A stretch of 36,881 nucleotides of DNA from NCBI GenBank assembly GCA_003670925.1, contig QWQG01000031.1:1-36881 (forward strand). The letters run 5' to 3'. Shown here piece after piece: positions 17,348 through 25,408 of this stretch (the stretch's first letter is position 1; each line of letters begins with the position of its first letter). The translations under genes were made by a program, and so were the position numbers. This DNA comes from Planctomycetota bacterium. Lineage in GTDB: Bacteria; Planctomycetota; Planctomycetia; Planctomycetales; Planctomycetaceae. Under the pieces are notes generated by a model. The model saw only the letters and a list, made by a program, of their open reading frames with translations. It ran no database searches and was not told where the DNA came from.

Positions 17348-18025
17348 TTATGTTGGATGCATTTTGCACCACGCTGCAAGCCATTTTTGTGGCACACCGA
17401 TCTGCTGCACGACAACGCGACCAAGATATGGCAACGCATGTGGAAAGCGGAAGCCGGCTTTTGTCGCGACAAATGTAACGGTCACGTTGGCCTGCACGGC
17501 CATACCGCAAGGTGCACCGCTATCTGCATGCAATCCGGACGGCACATCGACAGCGAGGACTCGCGCGGAAGAGTGGTTCATTGCAGCCACGATTTCAAGG
17601 AAAGGACTGCGGAGAGTGCCACGAATTCCCGTGCCCAGCAATGCATCGACGATCCAGTCGTCGGGTGTGAGAACGGCCAACACTGCTAGCAGATTTTCTT
17701 CGTTTGCCTCCTGCACGTTGATGCCACTCCGTAGCAGAAATCCTAGATTGGACTGAGTATCTTCAGTGAGAGACTTCCCGGCACGTACAAGATGGACTTC
17801 GCTGTCAATTCCCCGGGCCGCAAGCAAGCGTGCCATGGCGAGACCATCACCTCCATTATTGCCATGGCCACTCACAATGATGATTCTTCCTTGGGGCTGG
17901 ACGGTTTCCAAAACCTCGCAGGCCCCGCGTGCTGCATTCTCCATCAGCAGCAGGCCTGCCATCCCTAGTTCCTGAATGGCAGCAGCATCGATTTGGCGGA
18001 TGAGCCGACTTTGAAGGTATTCCAT
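17348..18025 (-). CDS. nnrE: NAD(P)H-hydrate epimerase
   Basis: A 225-residue enzyme of the YjeF N-terminal family that interconverts the R and S forms of damaged NAD(P)H-hydrate so that a dehydratase can repair it. The GHGNNGGDGLAMARLL motif, IVDALLGTGIRG and the substrate loop AVDVPSGLHADSG are clear. The dehydratase (NnrD) domain that is often fused is absent here; the protein stops right after the epimerase domain. It is divergent from the SDR gene. Confidence 0.94.
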   Translation of the reverse strand: MEYLQSRLIRQIDAAAIQELGMAGLLLMENAARGACEVLETVQPQGRIIIVSGHGNNGGDGLAMARLLAARGIDSEVHLVRAGKSLTEDTQSNLGFLLRSGINVQEANEENLLAVLAVLTPDDWIVDALLGTGIRGTLRSPFLEIVAAMNHSSARVLAVDVPSGLHADSGAPCGMAVQANVTVTFVATKAGFRFPHALPYLGRVVVQQIGVPQKWLAAWCKMHPT

Positions 18026-18207
18026 GGAAGGTTCTCAGGAAACGACTCTGGCAATTTACCGGACGACGATGGCCCAATCTGTTTGAGTGTTTTACTGCAT
18101 CCGCGTAGACTCTGCATTCGCTCGCCCAGCGCGACGGTGAAACTTTGCCGTATGTCACGCGTTGGAAAACCACCTTGGTTCCTCTCAATTGTTTACGAGT
18201 TTCCTAA

Positions 18208-19056
18208 GTGATTGACAGTTATAACGATCGCTGGGCTCTGATCACAGGCGCATCCTCCGGGATCGGAGCGGAGTTTGCTGCGCAACTGGCAGGTCGCGGG
18301 ATGCACTTGATTCTTGCGGCTCGACGCAAAGAAAAAATGGCTGAACTCGCGACGGAATTGAACACGCGACATGGGACGCGTTGCCACATTGTGGCGATTG
18401 ATCTTGCGGATCCGGAGGCAAGTCGTCGATTGTTCGAAGAAATCCGGCGATTGGCTGTGGACGTGGAATTACTCGTCAACAACGCTGGTATCGGACTCAT
18501 CGGTCAAATTGAATCGACATCACCGGAAGATGTGCGTCATCTACTGAACCTGAATCTGCTGACACTGGCCGATCTGACGTATCGCGTGTTGCCGGGAATG
18601 CTTCACCGCAGACACGGTGCGATCATCAATGTGTCGTCACAGGCGGCCTTTCAGCCAGTGGCCTTCATGGCCACGTACGCGGCAAGCACATCTTTCACTC
18701 TGCATTTTAGTGAAGCGTTATGGGCGGAAGTTCGCAGTCGCGGTGTGACCGTGATGGCACTCTGCCCTGGTGTCACGCGGACAGATTTTTTTGATAAGGC
18801 GGGGGTTCCAGGATGGCTTGAAAAGCACGCCTCTGTCACGCCGACAAAGGTTGTCAGAAAAGCACTCAGGGCGATGGAGAAGCGTCGGCAGTACGTTGTG
18901 CCAGGTTGGAAGAATTATCTCCTCACATTGCTGGTGCGGTTTATGACCAGACGCACGGCTGTGAATGAATCGAAGCGCTATTTTCGGCCGAAGAAACAAA
19001 TCCCGGAAAGCGAAGCTACCAAGCAACCAAATGACATGGGCCACGGTCCTGAGTAA
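18208..19056 (+). CDS. Short-chain dehydrogenase/reductase with altered active site
   Basis: A 282-residue classical SDR. The cofactor loop TGASSGIG (residues 13-20), NNAG (91-94), catalytic Ser143/144 in NVSSQ and Tyr157 are present. The catalytic lysine expected four residues after Tyr157 is threonine here (YAAST instead of YAASK; codon ACA at 18688-18690, one base away from AAA). Loss of this lysine usually cripples oxidoreductase activity, so the protein may be inactive, have another role, or the base may be a sequencing error. GTG at 18208 is the first possible start after an in-frame TAA. A cationic C-terminal tail (TRRTAVNESKRYFRPKKQ) may touch the membrane. Cytoplasmic; substrate unknown. 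Confidence 0.9.
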   Translation: MIDSYNDRWALITGASSGIGAEFAAQLAGRGMHLILAARRKEKMAELATELNTRHGTRCHIVAIDLADPEASRRLFEEIRRLAVDVELLVNNAGIGLIGQIESTSPEDVRHLLNLNLLTLADLTYRVLPGMLHRRHGAIINVSSQAAFQPVAFMATYAASTSFTLHFSEALWAEVRSRGVTVMALCPGVTRTDFFDKAGVPGWLEKHASVTPTKVVRKALRAMEKRRQYVVPGWKNYLLTLLVRFMTRRTAVNESKRYFRPKKQIPESEATKQPNDMGHGPE

Positions 19057-19129
19057 CTAGCCTCTGGGGAGCGATTGATCTTGAGATTTGCTAGCGACGA
19101 TACCCAAAAGGAATAGCACCGATCGCCAT

Positions 19130-21538
19130 ATGTTTCAATTCTTCATGAATCCGTGGTTGTTAATCAGCCTAGCAGGAATCGGTCTCCCGATCGCGGCTCA
19201 TTTGTTAAGTCGCCGCCGCTTCGACGTTGTCGAATGGGCGGCCATGCAGTTCCTAAATCCGTCAAAAAAGACACGCCGACGTCTGAAACTGGAAGAACTG
19301 CTCCTGTTGCTGCTACGCATTGGCCTGATTGCGCTCATCGTGCTTTCGGTGGCACGCCCGTGGTTGCCTGGCGGTTGGTTGAGTGGCTATTACTCCGCCG
19401 GATCGCGGACGGTCGTAGTTGTGGTAGATGGTTCAAATTCGATGTCGCGCACAGACGGTGCGAATTCTATGCACCAAAATGCGATTCGTCGCGCGAGTGA
19501 ATTTCTCCACACCCTAGGAACGGATGATAATGTTGCACTGATTGATGCACGCGATGAGCCGCGCGCAGTGATTGAATCACCCTTGCGCGATCTTCCGCTG
19601 GTGGAACAGGAAATTCGCCGACTTCCACCTCCTGGCGGATCCTGTGGAATGCTGACCGCCTTGGAAAAAGCCCTTGCCATACTCGGCCGTTCCAGCGCAT
19701 CGGCGCGGGAAGTTGTGGTATTTACCGACCGGCAAGCCATCAGTTGGAAGTCTGATAACGAGGCCGCATGGTTGCGGTTTGACGACTTGGTAAAGTTTCC
19801 GGCAGTGCGACCGTCTGTGTGGGTGGTTGACGTCGCTCCGCAACTTGGTCCGGTGACACGTAATATTTCGGTGGGACGCCTTGAGTTGTCGCGGGAAATG
19901 ACGGTGCCGGATTTTCCCGTGCGGTTGCAGGTCGCCATTCACAATGAATCCAATACAGAAGCTCAAGTTCCACTGCGACTGCTGCTAGATGGTCAGCCGT
20001 TAGCTGGTAAACTGCAGAGCCCGTCGATTCCCGCTCGTGGCGAATCGGTTATCGAATTCGAGCATGCTTTGCGGACGGAAGGAACGCATATTCTGAGTGT
20101 CGCAGCGGAGATGTCTGACGATGCCGTGGCGGTGGACAACGTGAGTCATGCGGCGATTCATGTGGCAGAGTCGCTAGACGTGCTGCTTGTGAACGGAACT
20201 CCTGCCGCGTTGCCTGCCGAACGTGATAGTTTTTTTGCGGAGTTGGCGTTCGCGCCGCCGGAGGGCAAGCCACCGTGGGTGAAGACGCAAATGATCGAAG
20301 CCGCGGATTTAAAGCCCGCCGATTTTCAAACGGTATCAGCCGCAATTTTTTGTAATGTGGGCACGATTTCCCCGGACGTCGTAACGACCTTAAAGGCGTT
20401 CGTGACTGCAGGAAACGGACTGATTATTGCGTGTGGTCCACACACCACGCCGGAATCTTTCCAAGCGTGCTTTGGTAATTCCGGCCTCGTGCCGCAGATT
20501 CAGATTGTACGGACACGGGAAGCGCCACCACGGGCCGAGCAGATCATTCACGTGGCGCCGTTGAGTCTTCAGCCGGGCTGGTTGGATCGATTTGGGTCTG
20601 ACCCGGCCCGCAGTTTTCTCAAAGCTACATTCGAAGCGTGGTGTCTTACAAAAATCGGACCGGCGGCGATGCCTCCAGCCGCAGTTGCTAACGTGGATGA
20701 TGCTGATCCGAAAACGAAGCAGTTGCCTTTGGGCGGCAATGCCATCGCCGATCGACTGGCCCCATCTGCGACGTCGGCACCGCAGGTTCTTGTGACGCTC
20801 TCAACGGGTGATCCGCTGTTGCTGGAATCACGCTGCGGAGACGGTTTCGTGCTGGTGATGACGACCACCATGGATCGCAATTGGAATGATCTTCCCACAC
20901 GCTCCGACTTTGTTCCGTTTCTGCATGAAGCCGTATTTCATGTTGCTTCGTCGCGTAGTCATCGCAACGTAGACTTTGGTGAGCCTTTGATCGCACGCCT
21001 CCAACAGACCATCGGCACAAACCCCGCGCCTGAACCCATCGGCTCCGATCAACCGGAACTCCGGTCCGTTACAGAACCTGCGGATGAGTTTGTAACGTTC
21101 GTCGCACCCGGCGGCATGGCGTCTGAAGTTCGTGTGGTTGCTGAAAATACACACGCGGAGGTAAAAACAACTGGACGTCATGACGCCTCAGCAGTGTTCA
21201 AAAACACGTTCGCACCAGGCGTATACGCCATGGCCCGGGAAGCCGAACCCGCGTTTCCGGAGCAAGTCGATGCATTTGTTGTCAACTATGACCATTCGGA
21301 AGACGACCTCACTCAATTGACCGACGACGATAGGGCACGACTGGTGACCAATGATCGCGTGCGTTTTTCGTCGTCGCTGGAAGATCTTGCGAAGCGCATG
21401 TACGGCGCTGAAAGTGTTGCAGAATTGTGGGCCGTCCTGCTCACGCTATTCTTGCTTTTTCTGGTTGCTGAACTTTTCCTGACCCGTCGCGCAATCCGCA
21501 AAGGCTACGGCAACGACGCGCTCAACGCCTCGTCCTGA
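19130..21538 (+). CDS. BatA-like N-terminal and VWA domain membrane protein
   Basis: An 802-residue protein. It opens with the BatA N-terminal block (NPWLLISLAGIGLPIAAHLL, SRRRFDVVEWAAMQFL, then RRRLKLEELLLLLLRIGL) with two membrane helices, followed by a von Willebrand A domain with a MIDAS motif (DGSNSMS) and a long beta-rich outer region. A last membrane helix (LWAVLLTLFLLFLVAELFL) lies near the C-terminus with a basic end. Such proteins usually sit with MoxR ATPase and DUF58 genes; neither is in this window. The start at 19130 removes 14 non-conserved residues; 19145 is also possible. Likely an envelope stress or assembly protein. Confidence 0.87.
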   Translation: MFQFFMNPWLLISLAGIGLPIAAHLLSRRRFDVVEWAAMQFLNPSKKTRRRLKLEELLLLLLRIGLIALIVLSVARPWLPGGWLSGYYSAGSRTVVVVVDGSNSMSRTDGANSMHQNAIRRASEFLHTLGTDDNVALIDARDEPRAVIESPLRDLPLVEQEIRRLPPPGGSCGMLTALEKALAILGRSSASAREVVVFTDRQAISWKSDNEAAWLRFDDLVKFPAVRPSVWVVDVAPQLGPVTRNISVGRLELSREMTVPDFPVRLQVAIHNESNTEAQVPLRLLLDGQPLAGKLQSPSIPARGESVIEFEHALRTEGTHILSVAAEMSDDAVAVDNVSHAAIHVAESLDVLLVNGTPAALPAERDSFFAELAFAPPEGKPPWVKTQMIEAADLKPADFQTVSAAIFCNVGTISPDVVTTLKAFVTAGNGLIIACGPHTTPESFQACFGNSGLVPQIQIVRTREAPPRAEQIIHVAPLSLQPGWLDRFGSDPARSFLKATFEAWCLTKIGPAAMPPAAVANVDDADPKTKQLPLGGNAIADRLAPSATSAPQVLVTLSTGDPLLLESRCGDGFVLVMTTTMDRNWNDLPTRSDFVPFLHEAVFHVASSRSHRNVDFGEPLIARLQQTIGTNPAPEPIGSDQPELRSVTEPADEFVTFVAPGGMASEVRVVAENTHAEVKTTGRHDASAVFKNTFAPGVYAMAREAEPAFPEQVDAFVVNYDHSEDDLTQLTDDDRARLVTNDRVRFSSSLEDLAKRMYGAESVAELWAVLLTLFLLFLVAELFLTRRAIRKGYGNDALNASS

Positions 21539-21574
21539 CTCCTCGCTCTCGGGACATTCAACTCGATGACTTCA

Positions 21575-21603
21575 TTGCGAATTGATCCCAGCATTGCTAC
21601 ACT
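21575..21603 (+). promoter_or_regulatory. Predicted sigma70-type promoter of tRNA-Pro
   Basis: TTGCGA and TACACT are separated by 17 bases and end nine bases before the mature tRNA 5' end. The -35 hexamer matches that proposed for the tRNA-Arg gene. Confidence 0.6.
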
Positions 21604-21612
21604 CCAAAATTC

Positions 21613-21687
21613 CGGGAATTAGCGCAGTCTGGCTAGCGCGCTTGGCTGGGGGCCAAGAGGTCGCAGGTTCAAATCCTGTATTCCCGA
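21613..21687 (+). tRNA. tRNA-Pro (anticodon GGG)
   Basis: A complete 75-base cloverleaf: acceptor CGGGAAT/ATTCCCG, D-stem GCGC/GCGC, anticodon stem CTTGG/CCAAG with loop CTGGGGG (anticodon GGG), T-stem GCAGG/CCTGT with loop TTCAAAT, discriminator A. CCA is not encoded. An integrase gene starts about 120 bases downstream in the same direction, so the 3' part of this tRNA is the likely attachment site of the island to the right. Confidence 0.96.
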
Positions 21688-21727
21688 TTTGCACTCAAAC
21701 TGCATTCCGAATCGTGTTTAACGATAC

Positions 21728-21744
21728 CTGACGACGTTCGTCAG
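21728..21744. promoter_or_regulatory. Palindrome CTGACGA-CGT-TCGTCAG upstream of integrase
   Basis: A perfect 7-bp inverted repeat with a 3-base centre in the integrase leader. The size and symmetry would suit a dimeric repressor or the integrase itself. No binding data. Confidence 0.45.
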
Positions 21745-21766
21745 TGCGGCGAAAAACCTGTTTCAA

Positions 21767-21786
21767 TCGTGGAAGTTCTTCCACGA
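21767..21786. repeat. Inverted repeat TCGTGGAAG-TT-CTTCCACGA (copy A)
   Basis: A perfect 9-bp palindrome with a 2-base centre lying 22 bases before the integrase ATG. The 18-mer GTGGAAGTTCTTCCACGA recurs exactly at 21989-22006 within the integrase gene. Confidence 0.7.
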
Positions 21787-21807
21787 AATGATCAAGGACT
21801 CCCGCAC

Positions 21808-22881
21808 ATGGCACGAAAAGCGAATGTTCTTCCGTCGTATCTTCTGCACAAGCAAAGCGGTCAAGCCCGTGTTCGCATAGACGGGAAGGATCACATGTTG
21901 GGGCCATATGGCTCCGAAGAATCACGGATTGCCTACGGAAAACTGGTGGCAAATGCAGCTAATGGGATCGGAATCGACCCGTTGAAAGGTGGAAGTTCTT
22001 CCACGATTGAGTCTGGTCTGACGATCAACGAACTGGTGCTGGCGTTCATGCGTCATGCCGATGGCCACTACATCAAGAATGGCGAACCCACTTCAGAGAT
22101 TCACTGCCTCAAAGCTGCTACCCGTCCCTTGGTGGAATTGTACGGGTTCACGCCGGTCGATGAATTCGGGCCGTTGATGCTGAAGGCCGTGCGACAAAAG
22201 TTTGTGGATGCTGGCTGGGTTCGAGATTCCGTCAACAAAGGCGTCGGCAGAATCCGCCTCATTTTCAAATGGGGTGTCGAGAACGAAATGGTGCAACCCT
22301 CAACGCTTCAGGCATTGCAGGCCGTCGCGCCATTGCTGAAGGGCCGAACTGAAGCACACGACAACGCTCCGAGAACTGCTGTAGACGATGTTCGAATCGA
22401 GACGGTCAAGAAGATGGTTCGGCCATTGGTCCGCGATCTGATCGAACTGCAACGCCTTTGTGGGGCAAGATCCGGTGAACTGATCAAACTCACGACCGGC
22501 ATGATTGACCGCACTGGCGACGTATGGAGGGCGGAGATCAGCGATCACAAGACTGTCCACCATGACCAAAGCCGAACGCTGCATTTCGGGCCACATGCTC
22601 AATTGATCCTAGCGAAATATCTTTCAGCCGATCCGGACGCAAAGCTGTTCAAGATCACACGGACTGCGTTCTGTCGGGCGATTACACGGGCTTGTGAAAA
22701 GGCCGGCATTGAACGCTGGGTTCCCCATCAAATGCGGCATACGAATGCCAACAACGTCCGGGAAGAATTCGGCTTGGAACACACGCAAGCCGTTCTCGGT
22801 CACGCGCATGCCGAAATGACCCAGCACTACGCGAAAGTCAGCAGCAAAAAGGCGGCTGAAGTCGCCAGAAAGATCGGGTGA
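21808..22881 (+). CDS. Tyrosine recombinase/integrase of the island
   Basis: A 357-residue site-specific recombinase of the type common in planctomycetes (N-terminus resembling SGQARVRIDGKDHMLGPYGS). The N-terminal arm-binding region is followed by a SAM-like core-binding domain (about 70-170) and the catalytic domain with Arg221 in LCGARSGEL, His307-x-x-Arg310 in HQMRH, His332 in VLGHAHAE and the nucleophile Tyr341 in QHYAK. All catalytic positions are intact, so it may be active. AAGGA lies nine bases before the ATG at 21808; the frame is open upstream, but those 13 residues run through the palindrome. It sits immediately after tRNA-Pro and probably integrates there. Its stop overlaps a possible GTG start of the next gene. 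Confidence 0.94.
   Translation: MARKANVLPSYLLHKQSGQARVRIDGKDHMLGPYGSEESRIAYGKLVANAANGIGIDPLKGGSSSTIESGLTINELVLAFMRHADGHYIKNGEPTSEIHCLKAATRPLVELYGFTPVDEFGPLMLKAVRQKFVDAGWVRDSVNKGVGRIRLIFKWGVENEMVQPSTLQALQAVAPLLKGRTEAHDNAPRTAVDDVRIETVKKMVRPLVRDLIELQRLCGARSGELIKLTTGMIDRTGDVWRAEISDHKTVHHDQSRTLHFGPHAQLILAKYLSADPDAKLFKITRTAFCRAITRACEKAGIERWVPHQMRHTNANNVREEFGLEHTQAVLGHAHAEMTQHYAKVSSKKAAEVARKIG
21989..22006. repeat. GTGGAAGTTCTTCCACGA (copy B), inside integrase
   Basis: An exact second copy of the 18-mer found in the integrase leader, 221 bases downstream, encoding GSSST-like residues between the arm-binding and core-binding regions of the integrase. Confidence 0.7.
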
Positions 22882-22886
22882 GCGCC

Positions 22887-23084
22887 ATGCAAGGTACACT
22901 TACACCCAAAGCTGAAACTGAATCCAGTTTGAAGCCCGACGCGTTCGAGGTTCTGCAAGCCGCATGGAAGGCCATCAGGCGAACGGAAACCCTGTCAGAC
23001 AATCCGGCAGAAGCCAAAGCCGCAGAACGTGCCCTGGCGTTCGTTGACAAGGCATTTGTCGAACTGGAAAGGAAGAAACGATGA
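22887..23084 (+). CDS. Small hypothetical protein next to integrase
   Basis: A 65-residue acidic/basic mixed, helix-rich protein (AFEVLQAAWKAIRRTE, NPAEAKAAERALAFVDKAFVELERKKR). No family recognised. It follows the integrase by five bases; a GTG at 22878 overlaps the integrase stop (GTGA) and could be the true start. The stop overlaps the next ATG as ATGA. Possibly an excision or control factor by position only. Confidence 0.6.
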   Translation: MQGTLTPKAETESSLKPDAFEVLQAAWKAIRRTETLSDNPAEAKAAERALAFVDKAFVELERKKR

Positions 23085-23269
23085 GCAGCAAAAAGCAGAC
23101 TCCATTGAAACTATCCCACGGGCAGATTGCGTTGCGTGACATCGCCGTTCAAAGCTCCTGCAGCCTGAGCAAGAACCGTCGGAACGTCGCATGTCAAAAA
23201 TCAAATCGCTTCTCAAGAACTTGCATCCCGACCAATGGAAGAGGAAACCGTGGGCAAATCCCACACTGA
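23081..23269 (+). CDS. Small hypothetical protein (doubtful)
   Basis: A 62-residue frame whose ATG overlaps the preceding stop as ATGA, which argues for translation. The first 40 residues look plausible; the remainder is read out of frame through the start of the HTH gene and looks like a shadow. It may be the remnant of a gene truncated by a frameshift. Confidence 0.35.
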   Translation: MSSKKQTPLKLSHGQIALRDIAVQSSCSLSKNRRNVACQKSNRFSRTCIPTNGRGNRGQIPH

Positions 23270-23541
23270 TAGCGGCGAGCCGAGTCAGGCCAGATAAGCT
23301 GAAGTCGTTTATCGTCCAAGAACTTAGATCAGAGGCGGGCAAACCGGCAGTTCAATCTGAATGGCCAACAATCACTGAGGTCGCTAAACGGCTGGGTGAA
23401 AACAAGGGAACTGTATCCCGGTTGATTCGCAAGGGGAGACTCAAAGACAACGGGTTGAAGAACAGGCAACGCAGGATCGATCCTGCCTCAGTTCTGGAAT
23501 ACTGCAAGGCGAAGGGAATAACGTACAACCAAACGCGATGA
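23191..23541 (+). CDS. Helix-turn-helix protein, possible excisionase
   Basis: A 116-residue basic protein. The C-terminal half has a helix-turn-helix (WPTITEVAKRLGENKGTVSR then LIRKGRLKDNG) followed by a short helix (PASVLEYCKAKGI), the pattern of MerR/excisionase-like winged domains. The N-terminal half is basic and unassigned. Position three genes after the integrase, before a terminator, suggests an excisionase or element regulator; this is inference. Confidence 0.65.
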   Translation: MSKIKSLLKNLHPDQWKRKPWANPTLIAASRVRPDKLKSFIVQELRSEAGKPAVQSEWPTITEVAKRLGENKGTVSRLIRKGRLKDNGLKNRQRRIDPASVLEYCKAKGITYNQTR

Positions 23542-23614
23542 AACCACTGCGAAAAACTGCCATGGTTGCCTTCATCAGAATTGCCAAAGAATAGAAACCG
23601 CCCAAAACACTGAC

Positions 23615-23652
23615 AAGCCGTCTGTTTGCAACATGCAACAGGCGGCTTTTTT
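23615..23652. terminator. Intrinsic terminator after the integrase operon
   Basis: AAGCCGTCTGTTTGC pairs with GCAACAGGCGGCTT (one G-T pair and one mismatch region) around a short loop and is followed by six T. It closes the integrase-HTH gene group. Confidence 0.8.
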
Positions 23653-23722
23653 GTTGCACCGCTGAATCCTCGTAAGGATTTACGAAGTGTTGAGTTCACT
23701 TCAGTTTTGTCAGGGGGTAGCA

Positions 23723-23926
23723 ATGGCAATTGATTACGAAACGGAAAGCATCATCACACTCGGGGAGGCTTGTAGAGCTTTTCCACCGAATGGTGTTTCG
23801 GATGCAACGATGGCGCGATGGATTCAACGCGGCGTCAAGGTCTGTAAACTGCGGCGAGAAACCGTGGCGCTTGGCGGGTCGTGGCGGGCGGTTGAATCGT
23901 GCTGCGCCCAAATGTTCAGTTGTTGA
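23723..23926 (+). CDS. DUF1580-like DNA-binding protein
   Basis: A 67-residue protein. The core ESIITLGEACRAFPP followed by ATMARWIQRGVKVCKLRRE and VALGGSWRAVES matches the layout of DUF1580, a small planctomycete family with an excisionase-type winged helix. AGGGGGT precedes the ATG at 23723 by a normal spacing; the frame from 23687 is longer but unneeded. The C-terminus (CCAQMFSC) is unlike the family and may come from a frameshift. Often found on mobile elements. Confidence 0.7.
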   Translation: MAIDYETESIITLGEACRAFPPNGVSDATMARWIQRGVKVCKLRRETVALGGSWRAVESCCAQMFSC

Positions 23927-23991
23927 CTTCGTAATCGCCCGGAAGGCCGTCATCATGGCGGGTTTTCGGGTGAAAAATCCGGAGGAGACAA

Positions 23992-24095
23992 GTGACGCGG
24001 GTGTTCACCGACATGGAAATCTGGGTGGAAGTACGTCGTCGCGTTTTGACGGGCGAGTTGAGCAAACGAGCGGCTTGCATCGTATGCGGCATTTT
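23992..24095 (+). pseudogene. IS21-type transposase (istA) N-terminal remnant
   Basis: The translation FTDMEIWVEVRRRVLTGELS followed by KRAAC resembles the N-terminus of IS21-family IstA transposases of planctomycetes, where the EVRRRVLTGELSKR helix begins the DNA-binding domain. Similarity stops after about 30 codons and the rest of istA and istB is missing. I judge this as a decayed insertion sequence fragment. Recognition is by pattern memory, so moderate confidence. Confidence 0.45.
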
Positions 24096-24121
24096 CGGCG
24101 GAACGAAAACAATTGGCCGAC

Positions 24122-24325
24122 ATGCTGTCCCAAAACTTATGGAAAGCATTGATCGCTGGTCCGCAAGCAGAGGATACCATGTGGGATGTGCTGACCAACG
24201 AAGGCAACCTTGACGCTGAACAACTCGAACCAATCAAGGCTTGTTACTACAAACAAATGAAACCAACGGTCAGTCAGGATCAACTGGTCGTCCTGCGAGC
24301 CAAGTATGGGGTTCGTTACGAGTAA
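24122..24325 (+). CDS. Hypothetical small protein
   Basis: A 67-residue frame (MLSQNLWKALIAGPQAEDTM start, ending LRAKYGVRYE). It looks soluble and helical, with no recognised motif. No strong ribosome binding site. It may be a small gene or part of the IS21 scar. Confidence 0.4.
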   Translation: MLSQNLWKALIAGPQAEDTMWDVLTNEGNLDAEQLEPIKACYYKQMKPTVSQDQLVVLRAKYGVRYE

Positions 24326-24465
24326 TGCGAATGACCACAGCCGAGTCGTTAAGTCCGTCAAAGTTTGCCTTTTGGACCACCGCTCATGTTTCCATCGGCA
24401 TTGGACGAAAAGAAGTCTCACGATCACCGATTTCCACAGTGATTCATGCACCGAGACCGACGCCG

Positions 24466-24726
24466 ATGACTTCAATAAAATCCAAAAAGACGACTGGTTC
24501 GAAAAAGAAGTCACAACCAGAATTGACCGAAGAGGAAAAGCAGGAACTCTTGGAACAAACAAATCAGATTCGAGGCCAGCGGGCTGAAAATGAACTGGAG
24601 TTGGCGAAGCTGTTTCTGGAAAATGAAAAGCCCGACATTGCCCTGCGGCGACTGAAAGAGATCGTGGCCGAGTACAGTGGATCAGCGGCAGCGACAGAAG
24701 CCAAGTCTCTGATGAAGAAACTGTAG
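24466..24726 (+). CDS. Small lysine-rich protein with a TPR-like helix pair
   Basis: An 86-residue protein. A Lys/Ser-rich N-terminus (KSKKTTGSKKKSQPELTEEE) precedes a charged coiled-coil-like segment and a half-TPR (ELAKLFLENEKPDIALRRLK, then EIVAEYSGSAAATEAKSLM) of the type seen in BamD/YbgF-like proteins. The frame is open upstream to 24241, but that part reads as non-coding. Function unknown. Confidence 0.55.
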   Translation: MTSIKSKKTTGSKKKSQPELTEEEKQELLEQTNQIRGQRAENELELAKLFLENEKPDIALRRLKEIVAEYSGSAAATEAKSLMKKL

Positions 24727-24759
24727 AAACATACTGATGTAGTACCTAGCGGACCAGCA

Positions 24760-25374
24760 ATGATTTACGTCTCCTGCCAGTTTGAAACTCCCATCGGTCG
24801 CTCGGATTACAGCGACTATGTGCGAGCATTGCAGATTGATATCTCAGGCTGCGATGCCAATGGAGACCGAGTCCTGCTCGGCAAAATCGCTGCTGATCAG
24901 GTTTTGGTGGGCGATGCTCAGGTTGACGGAATGCCGCTGTTCGATGTTTGCGATCAAGATTCTCAGGGGCTGCATGAAGCCTACGTGGCACTGTTCGATG
25001 AAACTGGAGAGTTTCAGAGTGAACTCAATCTCGATGATCATGCGGACACATTGATCTTCATCTGGAGGGCCGTTGTCCATTCTCGACTGCTTCCGTATCT
25101 TCAGGGTGTGATCGCCACCATCGGTACGATGTTCAGCCAAGCCACTGTCGTTGCGATGTGGCACAGCACCACCGGCCTGTCTGACTCTGAACTGGCTTCA
25201 CTCGGCTTTCGTCGAATTGCGGGTTCAGGATTGATCTATCGACACTCCGCACTCAGATCGGATTTCACCAACGAACATCCTACAGGTCTGGATGTTCCGC
25301 TCGTATTTGAAGCCGAAGAGTCGGATGCAGAATGGGTGCTGGCGAAATGGAAGAAAGTGGATTCTGATGAATGA
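24760..25374 (+). CDS. Hypothetical protein, possible GNAT-like fold at C-terminus
   Basis: A 204-residue acidic soluble protein. Residues about 95-170 (LLPYLQGVIATIGTMFSQAT, then LASLGFRRIAGSGLIYRHS) resemble the closing half of a GNAT acetyltransferase domain, where a short ALGFRR-type element ends the fold, but the acetyl-CoA loop is not clear. The N-terminal 90 residues are unassigned (a beta-rich domain with DANGDRVLLGKIAADQVLV). It ends 35 bases before the stop of the convergent DUF1572 gene. Confidence 0.55.
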   Translation: MIYVSCQFETPIGRSDYSDYVRALQIDISGCDANGDRVLLGKIAADQVLVGDAQVDGMPLFDVCDQDSQGLHEAYVALFDETGEFQSELNLDDHADTLIFIWRAVVHSRLLPYLQGVIATIGTMFSQATVVAMWHSTTGLSDSELASLGFRRIAGSGLIYRHSALRSDFTNEHPTGLDVPLVFEAEESDAEWVLAKWKKVDSDE

Positions 25375-25408
25375 CGCAAGTGATTGAGGAATGATGAGAA
25401 TCGGGCCG

